Shown piece after piece: positions 33,875 through 42,045 of a stretch of DNA of 46,502 bases. The translations under genes were made by a program, and so were the position numbers. This stretch comes from Actinomycetes bacterium (lineage in GTDB: Bacteria; Actinomycetota; Coriobacteriia; Anaerosomatales; Anaerosomataceae): assembly GCA_021372825.1 (NCBI GenBank), contig JAJFTR010000030.1, positions 1 through 46,502 of the forward strand, given 5' to 3'. Numbering within the stretch: the stretch's first letter is position 1; every line of letters begins with the position of its first letter. The notes beneath the pieces were generated by a model. The model was not told the DNA's origin, made no database searches, and saw nothing but the letters and a program-made list of their open reading frames with translations.

Positions 33875-34621
33875 TCACCCCAGCCCGGACAAGAACGGGA
33901 ACGTCTTGATCAGGAGTATCGAGAGACGACCGAGCTCGCCCGTCGCCATGAGCACACCTACGACGACCAATATGCCGCCCGCGAAGCGGCTGATTGCCAG
34001 AGAATGTCGATTAAACCACGCAAGGGCGGTTTGAAGCTTGCCGAAGAACACGGCAGTCACAAGGAAGGGAATCGCCAGGCCGGCTGAGTAGACCGCGAGC
34101 ATGCTGGCTGCGCGAGCCGCATCTCCGGTGTGTGCCGCCATCCCGAGGATGACGGCAAGTATAGGACCAACACACGGTGTCCACCCGAAACCAAAGGCAA
34201 GGCCCATGACGAAAGCAGCTCCGCGACCGAACCTGCGCGCGGCAGACATGTCGAAACGCGCTTCACCGTACAGCCACGGTACCTTGACCACACCCAAGAG
34301 CAGCACGCCCACAGCTATCACGAGCACGCCGGCGGCGATGGTGAGAGCACCGCCGTACGATGCCATGAATGGTCGCAGGGCGTCACTCGCGAAGCCCGCA
34401 GCCGCGCCAAGGAACACGAACACTGCGGAGAAGCCAGCCACGAACAGCAGACTCGGAGGGAGGACCGTCTTCATGACGGACTCGCCGCGCCTGAGGTCCA
34501 CGTTCGTGAGGCCGGTCATGAAAGACAGATAGGCGGGCACCAGTGGCAGCACGCACGGCGCGAGGAACGAGAGCAACCCTCCTGCGAACGCGCTCAGGTA
34601 GCCGACGCTTCCTTGGCTCAT
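33875..34621 (-). CDS. ccdA: CcdA-family membrane thiol-disulfide transporter
   Basis: 248-aa protein with six hydrophobic helices, carrying reducing power from cytosolic thioredoxin across the membrane for cytochrome c maturation or other outside thiol proteins. The two conserved cysteines are in LAPCVLPLVPAY (C23 region) and GWTPCVGPILA (near 148-158). ATG at 34621 with a GGGGGTAGGG stretch upstream. Last of a run with an HMA metallochaperone-like gene (46 bp upstream) and a membrane zinc-ribbon protein, so a role in outer thiol or copper handling is possible. No other cytochrome c maturation genes lie nearby. Confidence 0.92.
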   Translation of the reverse strand: MSQGSVGYLSAFAGGLLSFLAPCVLPLVPAYLSFMTGLTNVDLRRGESVMKTVLPPSLLFVAGFSAVFVFLGAAAGFASDALRPFMASYGGALTIAAGVLVIAVGVLLLGVVKVPWLYGEARFDMSAARRFGRGAAFVMGLAFGFGWTPCVGPILAVILGMAAHTGDAARAASMLAVYSAGLAIPFLVTAVFFGKLQTALAWFNRHSLAISRFAGGILVVVGVLMATGELGRLSILLIKTFPFLSGLG

Positions 34622-34667
34622 GAGTCCCTACCCCCAAGAGTCGTTCGGGCCAGTGAGCAGGGACACA

Positions 34668-34892
34668 CTACTTGCTCAGACGAGCTCCGTAGCCCGCTTT
34701 GACGATCTCGTCGATGATCTGCTCGGGTGAGACCCGATCGGGATCGTATGTCACCGTCGTGGTGCCGGCAGCGGGATCTGCGTTCACATCAGCGACACCG
34801 GCCAACTCGCCCACACTCATTTGGATCAACATCGCACACGAGTGGCAGTGCATGCCGGTGGTCTCGAAAGTGCTTGTCACAGCAGAAGCCAT
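34668..34892 (-). CDS. Heavy-metal-associated (HMA) domain protein
   Basis: 74-aa single ferredoxin-like HMA domain. The metal-binding motif reads GMHCHSC (near 13-19); C16 and C19 would bind Cu+ or a similar ion. Start at 34892 follows GGAGAGG by 4 bases; an upstream in-frame ATG at 34907 lacks a site. Standing alone it resembles a copper chaperone, but no copper ATPase is in the window. It lies between a membrane zinc-ribbon gene (30 bp) and ccdA (46 bp), all one direction. Confidence 0.9.
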   Translation of the reverse strand: MASAVTSTFETTGMHCHSCAMLIQMSVGELAGVADVNADPAAGTTTVTYDPDRVSPEQIIDEIVKAGYGARLSK

Positions 34893-34922
34893 CAGACCTC
34901 TCCTCACGCAGTGTCGATCGGA

Positions 34923-35285
34923 TCATGACTCGACGGACGTCGCTTCACACGCACCCGCATCCCCGCTGAGCATCTGCCCGCAATACGGACACATCCTCCA
35001 CTGAGAAAGAACGGCACAGCCGCACGCTGGACATACTGCATCTGACGCCGATCCTTCATGATGATCGTCGTGATGGGGCTCCTGGCTGAGCAAGACCCAC
35101 GCGAGACCACCGATCACCAAAGCAGCGATCAGCGGCACCAGCCAACCGAACTCGCCAGTGCCTGTACAGTCCTCAAAACCCTCTTCAGCGTTCACAACGA
35201 AGAGCAGGCCCACGATGGCGGCGACTCCAACGGCAACGCCGATGACTCGCAGCATGAATGCTTTGCTGGCACGTTTGTCCTGCAT
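34923..35285 (-). CDS. Membrane protein with C-terminal zinc ribbon, unknown
   Basis: 120-aa protein with two hydrophobic helices (about 11-33 and 47-66), a His/Asp-rich linker (HHDDHHEG near 71-78) and two CxxC knuckles, CPACGC and CPYCGQ (near 85-103), forming a zinc ribbon. Both ends would be cytosolic if the helices form a hairpin. The His cluster adds a further possible metal site. ATG at 35285 with a weak GCGGGAAG upstream. Heads the run leading to the HMA and CcdA genes; 82 bp after the NtrC-type activator. Not recognised as a named family. Confidence 0.75.
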   Translation of the reverse strand: MQDKRASKAFMLRVIGVAVGVAAIVGLLFVVNAEEGFEDCTGTGEFGWLVPLIAALVIGGLAWVLLSQEPHHDDHHEGSASDAVCPACGCAVLSQWRMCPYCGQMLSGDAGACEATSVES

Positions 35286-35367
35286 CTTCCCGCCACTGCC
35301 GACGCCCGTAGACAGCGCTCCTTATGCAACGAGTATGCCAAGAACCGCTTCCTCAGGGCGTGACGCG

Positions 35368-36717
35368 TCACAGACCGTATCGTGACATCCTTGCTTCCAG
35401 CGTCTTGGCAGTGAGTCCGAGCAACTTCGCTGCCTTGGGGATACTCCCGCCGGCTCGCTCGAGCGCCTGCCGGATCAAGTCGAGCTCGACCTCTTCTAGG
35501 TCGAGTCCTCCTTCAGGCAGCACCACCTTCCTGTCACTCGCGGCTGACAGAGCCACCCCTGCCCTGACCTCGGCAGGTAGGTCATCGACGTCGACTTCAT
35601 CGCCCCGCGAGAGGATGATGATGCGCTCGACGGTGTTCTCGAGTTCGCGCACGTTCCCCGGCCACTGGTACTCCATGAGCATCCGCATGGCCTCGGGAGT
35701 GAAGTGCTTGTTCCCTGCCTTGTACTTCTCCAGGAAGTGAGCCACCAGAAGCGGGATGTCGCTCTTGCGCTGTCGAAGCGGCGGAAGAGTGACCGGAACC
35801 ACGTTCAGCCGATAGTACAGGTCCTCGCGGAAAGTGCCATCGACTATCAGTTGCTGCAGGTCCCGGTTCGTGGCGGCGATGACACGAACGTCTATCTCGA
35901 TACTCCGCGTGCCTCCCAGCCGTTCGAACACTCTCTCCTGAAGAACCCTCAGGAGCTTGACCTGCACTGCAGGAGAGATGTCTCCGATCTCGTCTAAGAA
36001 GATGGTGCCCCCGTTCGCCATCTCGAACCGCCCAGGCTTGGCCTGCATCGCTCCCGTGAAGGCGCCCTTCTCGTATCCGAAGAGCTCGCTTTCAAGCAAC
36101 GTCTCGGGCAGCGCCCCTGCGCTTACCGAGACGAAGGGCTTGCTCGCTCGGGGTGAGAGTGAGTGCAGAGCGCGTGCCACCAGTTCCTTGCCGGTGCCCG
36201 ACTCCCCATAGATCATCACGGTCGCGTTCGTGGGAGCGACCTTGTGCACGGTATCGAGCACTGCGAGCATGGCCGGGTCAGCGGCGACGAGCCCCTCGAC
36301 GTCATAGTTCTCGTCGAGTTCCTCTCGCAGCCGTTCGACCTCCACCGCGAGCTCGCTCATGCGAAGAACCTTGTCGATGCTCAACTTGAGTTCTTCCAGG
36401 TCGAAAGGTTTTGTGAGGTACTCGTCGGCTCCCGCCCTCATCGCTTCCACGGCGCTGGCGACGTTGCCGTGTGCGGTGAGCATGATGATCGGGAAGGTCA
36501 TCCCTTTGCTGCGCACCCGGCGAAGGACTTCCATCCCATCCGGAGCAGGCATCCTGTGATCAAGGATCATCACGTCTGGCGGCTGCTCCGAGACCAGGGC
36601 GAGTGCCTCTTTGCCGTCGGCCGCTTCGGCGATCTCGTACCCCTCCGCCTCGAGCGCCTGGCCGAGTACCCATCGCATGTTCTTCTCGTCATCGGCGATA
36701 AGGACACGTCGTGTCAT
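35368..36717 (-). CDS. Sigma-54-dependent response regulator (NtrC/ZraR type)
   Basis: 449-aa activator: receiver 1-120 (D9/D10 pocket, phospho-acceptor D53 in ILDHRMP), AAA+ domain about 145-375 with Walker A GESGTGKE (near 174), sigma-54 contact loop GAFTGA (near 218-223) and an arginine-finger region, and a C-terminal Fis-type helix-turn-helix ending GLTAKTLEARMSRYGL. Hallmarks are intact. ATGA overlap with the upstream kinase gene, and the kinase in turn overlaps rpoN, so sigma factor, sensor and activator are translated from one message. Targets are unknown; no -24/-12 promoter was identified by eye in this window. Confidence 0.95.
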   Translation of the reverse strand: MTRRVLIADDEKNMRWVLGQALEAEGYEIAEAADGKEALALVSEQPPDVMILDHRMPAPDGMEVLRRVRSKGMTFPIIMLTAHGNVASAVEAMRAGADEYLTKPFDLEELKLSIDKVLRMSELAVEVERLREELDENYDVEGLVAADPAMLAVLDTVHKVAPTNATVMIYGESGTGKELVARALHSLSPRASKPFVSVSAGALPETLLESELFGYEKGAFTGAMQAKPGRFEMANGGTIFLDEIGDISPAVQVKLLRVLQERVFERLGGTRSIEIDVRVIAATNRDLQQLIVDGTFREDLYYRLNVVPVTLPPLRQRKSDIPLLVAHFLEKYKAGNKHFTPEAMRMLMEYQWPGNVRELENTVERIIILSRGDEVDVDDLPAEVRAGVALSAASDRKVVLPEGGLDLEEVELDLIRQALERAGGSIPKAAKLLGLTAKTLEARMSRYGL

Positions 36718-38234
36718 CGATTCTCCTCGCTTGTCTGCAGGACCGGGAACGACACGGTGAATGAAGCCCCGACTCCCGGTTCGGATGCCACTTCGATATG
36801 CCCATCATGCTCGTCCACGATACGGTGGACCATGGTGAGCCCAAGTCCAGTGCCCGCGTCGCGCGTCGAATAGAAGGGGTCGAAGATCTTCTTCAAGTCT
36901 TCTCCCTCGATGCCCGGACCTGTGTCCTCTACGATCACCGACACGAAGCTTTCGTCCGCCTCGGCTCTCACCGTGATCGTGCCGCCCGTCATCTCCATCG
37001 CCTGAACCGCATTCGAGATCAGGTTCACGAAGACCTGCTTCAGCTGATCAGGGTCGGCGCGCACCAGCGGCAGCTCCTCGGGTAACACAAGTTCGATGTT
37101 CACGTTGGACTGGCTTGCGAACCGCCGCGTGAACAGCGCGACGTCTTCAAGCACCTCTTTCATGTGAGTCGGTCTCATCTGCGGCTTGCTTGGCCGCCCG
37201 AAATCAAGAAGTGCCTTGATGACCCGATCGAGACGGTCGATCTCCTGTTTGATGACCCCGGTGGCTTCCACGATCCGATCCCGGTCGCACCCGGAGTCTT
37301 CCACGAGCTGCACGGAGGCCCGGATGATACCCAGAGGGTTGCGGACCTCATGCGCTACTCCCGCTGTGAGTTCGCCCATGGCTGCGAGCCGGTCCGCTCG
37401 GATGAGCTGATCTGTCAGCGCTTTGACTTCCGAGACGTCCTCAAGGGTGATCACCGCTCCCAAGATCCTGCCGTCTATGTCACGCATCCGCGAGATCGAG
37501 ACCTGCACATGCAACACACGCCCGCTGCGAGTGACGAGCTTGGTTTCGCGCACAAGCCGAGGAACCCTGCCGCTAAGAACCTTCACGAGGTCGTCGCCAA
37601 GTCCGCCGTCGTCAGCGAAGAGTACGTTGATGCGCCGAGGCACCATGTCGCCCTCACGCTGGCCGAGCATGCGCTCCGCTGCCGGATTCGCGGTGGCGAC
37701 CGATCCGTCGGGACCCACGGTGATGACGCCGGAGGTGATAGAGCGCAGGATCGACTGTGTGTAGTCCTGCACGTTGATGAGCTGGATCGCACGCTCCTCG
37801 AGCTTGCGGTACGCCTCCTCAAGCTGTGCGCTCACTTGCCGCAAGTCGGCGTTCCGCCGCTCCTCAAGGTCACGCAGCCAGCCGAACAACACGCCGACCG
37901 TCACGAACATGACGATCTCGTACAGGTTGTCGATCCCGGGTCCCAGCAGTCCACCGAGGGAGACCACAGCGTGCAGGCCGAAAAGCACGCTCGCCGCCAC
38001 AGAGGTGAGGAGTCCTCCTCGGCGGCCGAAGACGAACCCTGCATACATGATGGGCACGTAGTACAAGCGGCGGTAGAGCATGTGCAGCGGCATGGCCCCA
38101 GGAGAGGTGTTCGTGAACGTGTGCAACAGGCTGATCATGCCCAGCATCACCACGATCAGCAAAACGTCACGAACGCTCTCGGGCCGACCCTCGACTGACT
38201 GGGCCGCCTGGCGCCTGTCAGTGCTCTCGCTCAT
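36714..38234 (-). CDS. Membrane PAS sensor histidine kinase, partner of the NtrC-type regulator
   Basis: 506-aa kinase. About four hydrophobic helices between residues 23 and 120 form a membrane module with little extracellular sequence. A coiled linker (123-155) follows, then PAS (about 158-275), HisKA with H295 (GVAHEVRNPLG) and HATPase (about 390-505, with NLISNAVQAM and GTGLGLTMVHRIVDEH). Start at 38234 is set by ATGA overlap with the rpoN stop and AGGAAG just upstream. The signal may be a membrane property or a PAS ligand; unknown. Confidence 0.93.
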   Translation of the reverse strand: MSESTDRRQAAQSVEGRPESVRDVLLIVVMLGMISLLHTFTNTSPGAMPLHMLYRRLYYVPIMYAGFVFGRRGGLLTSVAASVLFGLHAVVSLGGLLGPGIDNLYEIVMFVTVGVLFGWLRDLEERRNADLRQVSAQLEEAYRKLEERAIQLINVQDYTQSILRSITSGVITVGPDGSVATANPAAERMLGQREGDMVPRRINVLFADDGGLGDDLVKVLSGRVPRLVRETKLVTRSGRVLHVQVSISRMRDIDGRILGAVITLEDVSEVKALTDQLIRADRLAAMGELTAGVAHEVRNPLGIIRASVQLVEDSGCDRDRIVEATGVIKQEIDRLDRVIKALLDFGRPSKPQMRPTHMKEVLEDVALFTRRFASQSNVNIELVLPEELPLVRADPDQLKQVFVNLISNAVQAMEMTGGTITVRAEADESFVSVIVEDTGPGIEGEDLKKIFDPFYSTRDAGTGLGLTMVHRIVDEHDGHIEVASEPGVGASFTVSFPVLQTSEENR

Positions 38235-39628
38235 CGGCGCTTCCTCGCCCACGAAGGCTCGATGCCGAGCTCCTCGCGATACTTCGCGACCGTCCTGCGA
38301 GCGACGTCCACTCCCTCCTCCGCGAGCATCCCGGCCAAGTGCTGATCGGAGAGCGGGTGGGCCGGGTCTTCGTTCTCCAGCAGGTCCTTGATCCGCCGCT
38401 TGACCGTGGTCGCGGCGATGTCCATGCCCGTCGAAGTCCGATACCCTCCCGAGAAGAAGTGCTTGAGCTCGAACAAGCCATAGGGAGTCGCCATGTACTT
38501 GCCTGTCACACCTCGGCTGACGGTGCTCAAGTGAACGCCTATCTCACTGGCCACGTCTTCGAGCCGCAAGGGACGAAGATCACCTTTCCCGTCTTCGAAG
38601 AAGTCGGATTGGACCTCTAGGATGATCTGCGTGATGCGGCTGACCGTGTCGCGCCGCCTATCGACATTGCGCATGAAGGACTCGGCTTGACGCACTTTCT
38701 CCTTCAGGTACTTGCGCGTGTCTTCATCCACCCCAGACTTCTCACGCAGCATCCGCACGTATCGGGGGGACACCCTCAAGACGGGTACTGCTTCGTTGTT
38801 GGGGATGATCAACCACTCCCCGTTGAACCGTCGGACCGTAACGTCCGGGACGATGTAACCTGGGGCGGGACCCGGCGAGAACGCACCCGCGGGCCGCGGG
38901 TTCAGTTGCTTGAGCAGCTCGACGGCAGCACGCACCTCAGCCTCATCGACGTGTTCGGCCCGGGCCACCTTGCGGTAGTGGTTCGCTGCGATGTCGTCGA
39001 GATGCTGTTCGATGATGGAGGTGAGTAGGGGCGATGTCATCCCAAGGTAGTCCGCCTGTATGAGCAACGCCTCGGCAAGAGTGCGCGCGCCCACGCCAGG
39101 CGGGTCGAGCTGCTGCACCACTTCCAAGGCCTCCTGCGCGGCCCGTCCGTCCACTCCGGCGATGGCTGCGATCTCGTCCAAGTCCCCGGTGAAGAAGCCG
39201 TCCTCGTCGAGAGAGCCGATGATCGCCTGCGCCGCCGTGGCCACGTCGTCATTCACATCAAGCATACCGAGTTGACTCAGGAGGTAGTCGTCGAAGGACT
39301 GGATACCGCCGACGAACTCGTCTGAGTCCACATCTTCAGCATTGGGATCACGAGGACCGCCGGTATCGAGGTTCTCCAAGTCTTCGTAGGCGTCGGCCCA
39401 TTCGTCCCATTCTCGTTCATCCTCGATGTCGTCGATGCTCTCCTCGTCGTTTTCGACGTCAGAGTCGTCCTCGAACTCCTCGACCTCCAGCACCGGGTTC
39501 TGCAGCAGCTCCGCCTCTATCACCTGCTGCAGCTCTGCCACAGGCATCGCGAGGATGGAGAGCCCCTGATACACCTGCGGCGACAGAGTCACCTTCTGCC
39601 GAAGCTCGGGTCTTTGCGTCAGTTGCAC
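38231..39628 (-). CDS. rpoN: RNA polymerase sigma-54 factor
   Basis: 465-aa sigma factor. Region I (residues 1-50) has the Gln/Leu-rich activator-binding segment LTLSPQVYQGLSILAMPVAEL-like block; region II (about 50-105) is strongly acidic; core-binding region III follows; the DNA-binding part contains a helix-turn-helix and ends with the RpoN box ARRTVAKYREELGI. GTG at 39628 is preferred because GGAGGG lies 4-5 bases upstream and family homology begins at residue 2; the frame extends to 39652. First gene of rpoN-kinase-activator. Sigma-54 is rare in Actinobacteria, so this is a useful lineage or transfer marker. TTGCTATAG upstream could be a promoter element. Confidence 0.95.
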   Translation of the reverse strand: MQLTQRPELRQKVTLSPQVYQGLSILAMPVAELQQVIEAELLQNPVLEVEEFEDDSDVENDEESIDDIEDEREWDEWADAYEDLENLDTGGPRDPNAEDVDSDEFVGGIQSFDDYLLSQLGMLDVNDDVATAAQAIIGSLDEDGFFTGDLDEIAAIAGVDGRAAQEALEVVQQLDPPGVGARTLAEALLIQADYLGMTSPLLTSIIEQHLDDIAANHYRKVARAEHVDEAEVRAAVELLKQLNPRPAGAFSPGPAPGYIVPDVTVRRFNGEWLIIPNNEAVPVLRVSPRYVRMLREKSGVDEDTRKYLKEKVRQAESFMRNVDRRRDTVSRITQIILEVQSDFFEDGKGDLRPLRLEDVASEIGVHLSTVSRGVTGKYMATPYGLFELKHFFSGGYRTSTGMDIAATTVKRRIKDLLENEDPAHPLSDQHLAGMLAEEGVDVARRTVAKYREELGIEPSWARKRR

Positions 39629-39739
39629 TGTACCCTCCGACGCGGCGCCCACGCGGGCGCGCGCTATAGCAAACCTCGTACCATGATACCATCTGTGGCG
39701 CTCAGATGGCCGACGTCCGCGAGAACGTCGGGCACGCTT

Positions 39740-40720
39740 CTAACCCGCAGGCGGCAACACCTCATCGCCCTCGCTCGGGATCTGCGCGACGAAGATCGCG
39801 GCGACCACGAGAAGCCCACCGACGATCTGGACGACTGTGAGCGTTTCTCCGAAGAGCCCCCATGCCGCGATCGCCGCGATCACGGGTTCCAGCGTAGAGG
39901 TCACCGACGCCTCTGTAGCTCTTATGTGATGCAGTGCCGTCAGGAATGCGCCGAAGGGTATCACGGTGCTGAACAGTGCGATGAACATGATCGCCAGAAG
40001 CGTCCGCGTGTCTGCAAGCGCCTGAAACACTCGTGTCGGTCCACCGAGCACGATGAGCCAGAACAGGCTCGCAGCCCCTAGTCCGTAGACGAGGAGCGTC
40101 CACGCTGAGTACCGATGAGCCGCCCACCGGCCCATGAGTGTGTAGCCGGCGAAGAAAACCGCAGAAGCCAGTCCCCACCCCAGCCCTTGCCCCGAGACAG
40201 TGATGCGAGATCCCCCCAGCACTCCCACGACAAGGGCGCAGCCCATAACGGACAGCGCCACGGCTACCGGCAACGACCACGTGAACCGGTCACCGAGAAC
40301 GATAACCCCGAACACAAGGACGATGACCGGCGCCAAGTACTCCAAGAGGATCGCCGTGGCGACACTCGTAAGCGAGATAGCCCTGAAATAGGTGAAGTGC
40401 ACCATGGCCAACCCCGCGACACCGAACAGCGCGAGAAACGGCACGTCGGACGGCTTGATGCGCAGAGCGCTGCGCCTGCGCGCAAGCAAGTACACGACCA
40501 GCATGCAGAACGCGACGACAGCGCGTGCAGCGGAGAGCGTCGCGGCGTCGATCGTGATCCCAAGCGGAGGAACCGGCCAGGACGCGCTCACTTGGTCGAG
40601 GGGGGTGAACAGCCACTTGGCCGCAAGTCCGCCTGTCGCCCAGCACAGCGCGGCGAGCGCGGCCAGTCCGAATCCGACCACGCGGTCCCGCGCGTGTCCC
40701 TGAAGGATCCGCGCGTTCAT
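39740..40720 (-). CDS. EamA/DMT-family transporter
   Basis: 326-aa integral membrane carrier with two EamA repeats, about ten hydrophobic helices: first repeat from FGLAALAALCWATGGLAAKW (near 16-35), second from about 175 (GLGWGLASAVFFAGYTLMGRW-like). Such proteins export amino acids, metabolites or nucleotide-related compounds; the substrate is not predictable. Start ATG 40720 places the first helix at a usual distance; GTG 40774 is an alternative with AAGGAG about 10 bases upstream. It is divergent from csoR, with the csoR operator 78 bp upstream, so shared control is possible. Confidence 0.85.
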   Translation of the reverse strand: MNARILQGHARDRVVGFGLAALAALCWATGGLAAKWLFTPLDQVSASWPVPPLGITIDAATLSAARAVVAFCMLVVYLLARRRSALRIKPSDVPFLALFGVAGLAMVHFTYFRAISLTSVATAILLEYLAPVIVLVFGVIVLGDRFTWSLPVAVALSVMGCALVVGVLGGSRITVSGQGLGWGLASAVFFAGYTLMGRWAAHRYSAWTLLVYGLGAASLFWLIVLGGPTRVFQALADTRTLLAIMFIALFSTVIPFGAFLTALHHIRATEASVTSTLEPVIAAIAAWGLFGETLTVVQIVGGLLVVAAIFVAQIPSEGDEVLPPAG

Positions 40721-40788
40721 AGGGACCGTACAGCGGGTCGACGATCGGAAGATCTCTGCCCGCACAGGGAACACACCACGCCTGCTCC

Positions 40789-40817
40789 TTGTGACTCATA
40801 CCCCCAGGGGGTATAGT
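40789..40817 (+). promoter_or_regulatory. csoR promoter with operator in the spacer
   Basis: TTGTGA (40789-40794), 17-base spacer, TATAGT (40812-40817). A perfect 17-bp palindrome ATACCCCCAGGGGGTAT (40798-40814) fills the spacer and touches the -10. G/C-tract palindromes of this form are the known targets of CsoR/CstR-type repressors, implying autorepression of the gene at 40869. Confidence 0.82.
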
Positions 40818-40868
40818 AAGGGTGAATCACATCATTCTACGCCACCGTCGAAACACGAGGAGCAGGTC

Positions 40869-41171
40869 ATGGACAACACGGCTGGGCTGCAACCTCTCGG
40901 CACCGCCGAAGAACGTCGCCGCATCATGAATCGACTCAAGCGTCTCGAAGGACAGATCCGCGGCCTTCAGACCATGATCGAGTCGGGCAAGGACTGCGAT
41001 GCCGTGCTCACACAGATCATGGCCGCGAAGTCCGCCCTCAACCAAGTGGGACTGCACATCATCGGCTACTCCATGAAGACCTGTCTTGTCGGGGACGAAG
41101 AACGTAGCCGTGACGAGCTGATCGATGAGGCTATCGGCGTCTTCTTGAAGTACTCGAACTGCGTCCAGTGA
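40869..41171 (+). CDS. csoR: CsoR/CstR-family transcriptional repressor
   Basis: 100-aa all-helical repressor. The family core RIMNRLKRLEGQIRGLQTMI (18-37, at the limit of quoting) is followed by C43 and C72 with the family's spacing of 29. In copper-sensing CsoR a His lies four residues before the second Cys; here that residue is S68, so a copper site is incomplete. Persulfide-sensing CstR proteins share the two Cys but lack the His, making sulfide/persulfide sensing a reasonable alternative. C98 is an extra Cys. ATG at 40869 has GAGGAG 6 bases upstream. Its operator occurs here and in front of the nearby thioredoxin gene. Confidence 0.9.
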   Translation: MDNTAGLQPLGTAEERRRIMNRLKRLEGQIRGLQTMIESGKDCDAVLTQIMAAKSALNQVGLHIIGYSMKTCLVGDEERSRDELIDEAIGVFLKYSNCVQ

Positions 41172-41249
41172 GTGATGACCGAGGAGCGCCTGCCGCAGCC
41201 GTCTCGTACATGCGTGCTTCTCACGCCCCGCACCTCCCCGCTCAATGAC

Positions 41250-41284
41250 GAAGCCGTGGACCGCCCTGCGCGCTCCACGGCTTC
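41250..41284. terminator. Bidirectional hairpin between csoR and the thioredoxin/FmdB pair
   Basis: Perfect 11-bp stem GAAGCCGTGGA / TCCACGGCTTC (41250-41260, 41274-41284), 78 bp after csoR and 97 bp after the convergent FmdB gene. The rest of 41172-41381 shows no gene I can support. Confidence 0.7.
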
Positions 41285-41381
41285 CACGTTCCGCCTGGCT
41301 TCTCGAGACCCGCACTGGTCGCTCAAAGCCACGAGCATCCCGCGCACGTGCCCTACCGGTCACCCGGACCGAACATCACGC

Positions 41382-41579
41382 TCAACCGAACCCTCCAGAG
41401 GAGACGCACGAGCCCGCGGCCGTTCCGGAGGATGTCTTCACGAAGCCGCCCCCGACGCCCGTGACGACCTCCGTCGACCCACATCGTGGGCACACCTTGT
41501 CAGTGTCGCGGATCAGCCGCGGAACGAACCTTTCGAACCGGTGTCCGCACTTCTTGCACGACAGGTCATACGTCGGCAT
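41382..41579 (-). CDS. FmdB-family zinc-ribbon protein
   Basis: 65-aa protein starting MPTYDLSCKKCGHRF (CxxC) with a second pair CPRCGS (near 29-34), the classical FmdB/regulatory zinc-ribbon fold, then a Gly/Ser-rich tail with one more Cys. Start at 41579 begins exactly at the family N-terminus; GTGAGG lies upstream. It follows the thioredoxin gene by 7 bp, so both are read from the promoter at 41945-41972. Function of the family is poorly defined. Confidence 0.9.
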   Translation of the reverse strand: MPTYDLSCKKCGHRFERFVPRLIRDTDKVCPRCGSTEVVTGVGGGFVKTSSGTAAGSCVSSGGFG

Positions 41580-41586
41580 GACAGCC

Positions 41587-41910
41587 TCACACCAATCCGA
41601 ACTCGCGCTCAAGCGCATCGGCGCTGCGTGCGCCTACTACTTGGGAGACCAGATCACCGCTCTCGAACTTGGCGATCGTGGGTATGCTCATGACACCGTA
41701 CCGGAGAGCCACATCGGGGTTCTCATCAACGTTGACCTTCACGAACTTGACGGAGTCCCCGATCCTGTCCGCAAGCTTCTCGATCTCCGGCGCGACCATG
41801 CGGCATGGGCCGCACCATGGTGCCCAGAAGTCCACTATCACCGGTACATCGGCTCCCAGAACCTCTGTGTCGAACTCACTTTGCTTGATATCCTTGATGG
41901 CAGCGCTCAC
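41587..41910 (-). CDS. trxA: Thioredoxin
   Basis: 107-aa cytosolic disulfide reductase with the active site FWAPWCGPCRM (near 31-41), the cis-Pro segment MSIPTIAKF and full family length. GTG at 41910 with GAGGAGG about 8 bases upstream. Its promoter has consensus hexamers and the same palindrome as csoR. A thioredoxin under a CsoR/CstR-type repressor fits a role in reducing persulfides or metal-oxidised thiols. Confidence 0.95.
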   Translation of the reverse strand: MSAAIKDIKQSEFDTEVLGADVPVIVDFWAPWCGPCRMVAPEIEKLADRIGDSVKFVKVNVDENPDVALRYGVMSIPTIAKFESGDLVSQVVGARSADALEREFGLV

Positions 41911-41944
41911 GCTTTACCTCCTCAGCCATATGACTCACGCAGCC

Positions 41945-41972
41945 ATTATACCCCTTGGGGTATCCGTGTCAA
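41945..41972 (-). promoter_or_regulatory. trxA promoter with CsoR/CstR-type operator
   Basis: On the minus strand: TTGACA (41967-41972), 16-base spacer, TATAAT (41945-41950), both perfect consensus. The 16-bp palindrome ATACCCCAAGGGGTAT (41948-41963) covers spacer and -10. It matches the csoR operator in arms and position, so both should be repressed by the same protein. Confidence 0.85.
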
Positions 41973-42045
41973 CCGCTGTGCGTGATACTGTCGCATCGCG
42001 TCATGACAACCTGTGCGGCACTGAGCAGCCACGAAAGGGGTTCGA

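Noticed and set aside
35360-35371. Palindrome GTGACGCGTCAC as a terminator or operator
   Set aside because: Overlaps the activator stop codon, has no loop or U-tract, and is unsupported by any partner site.
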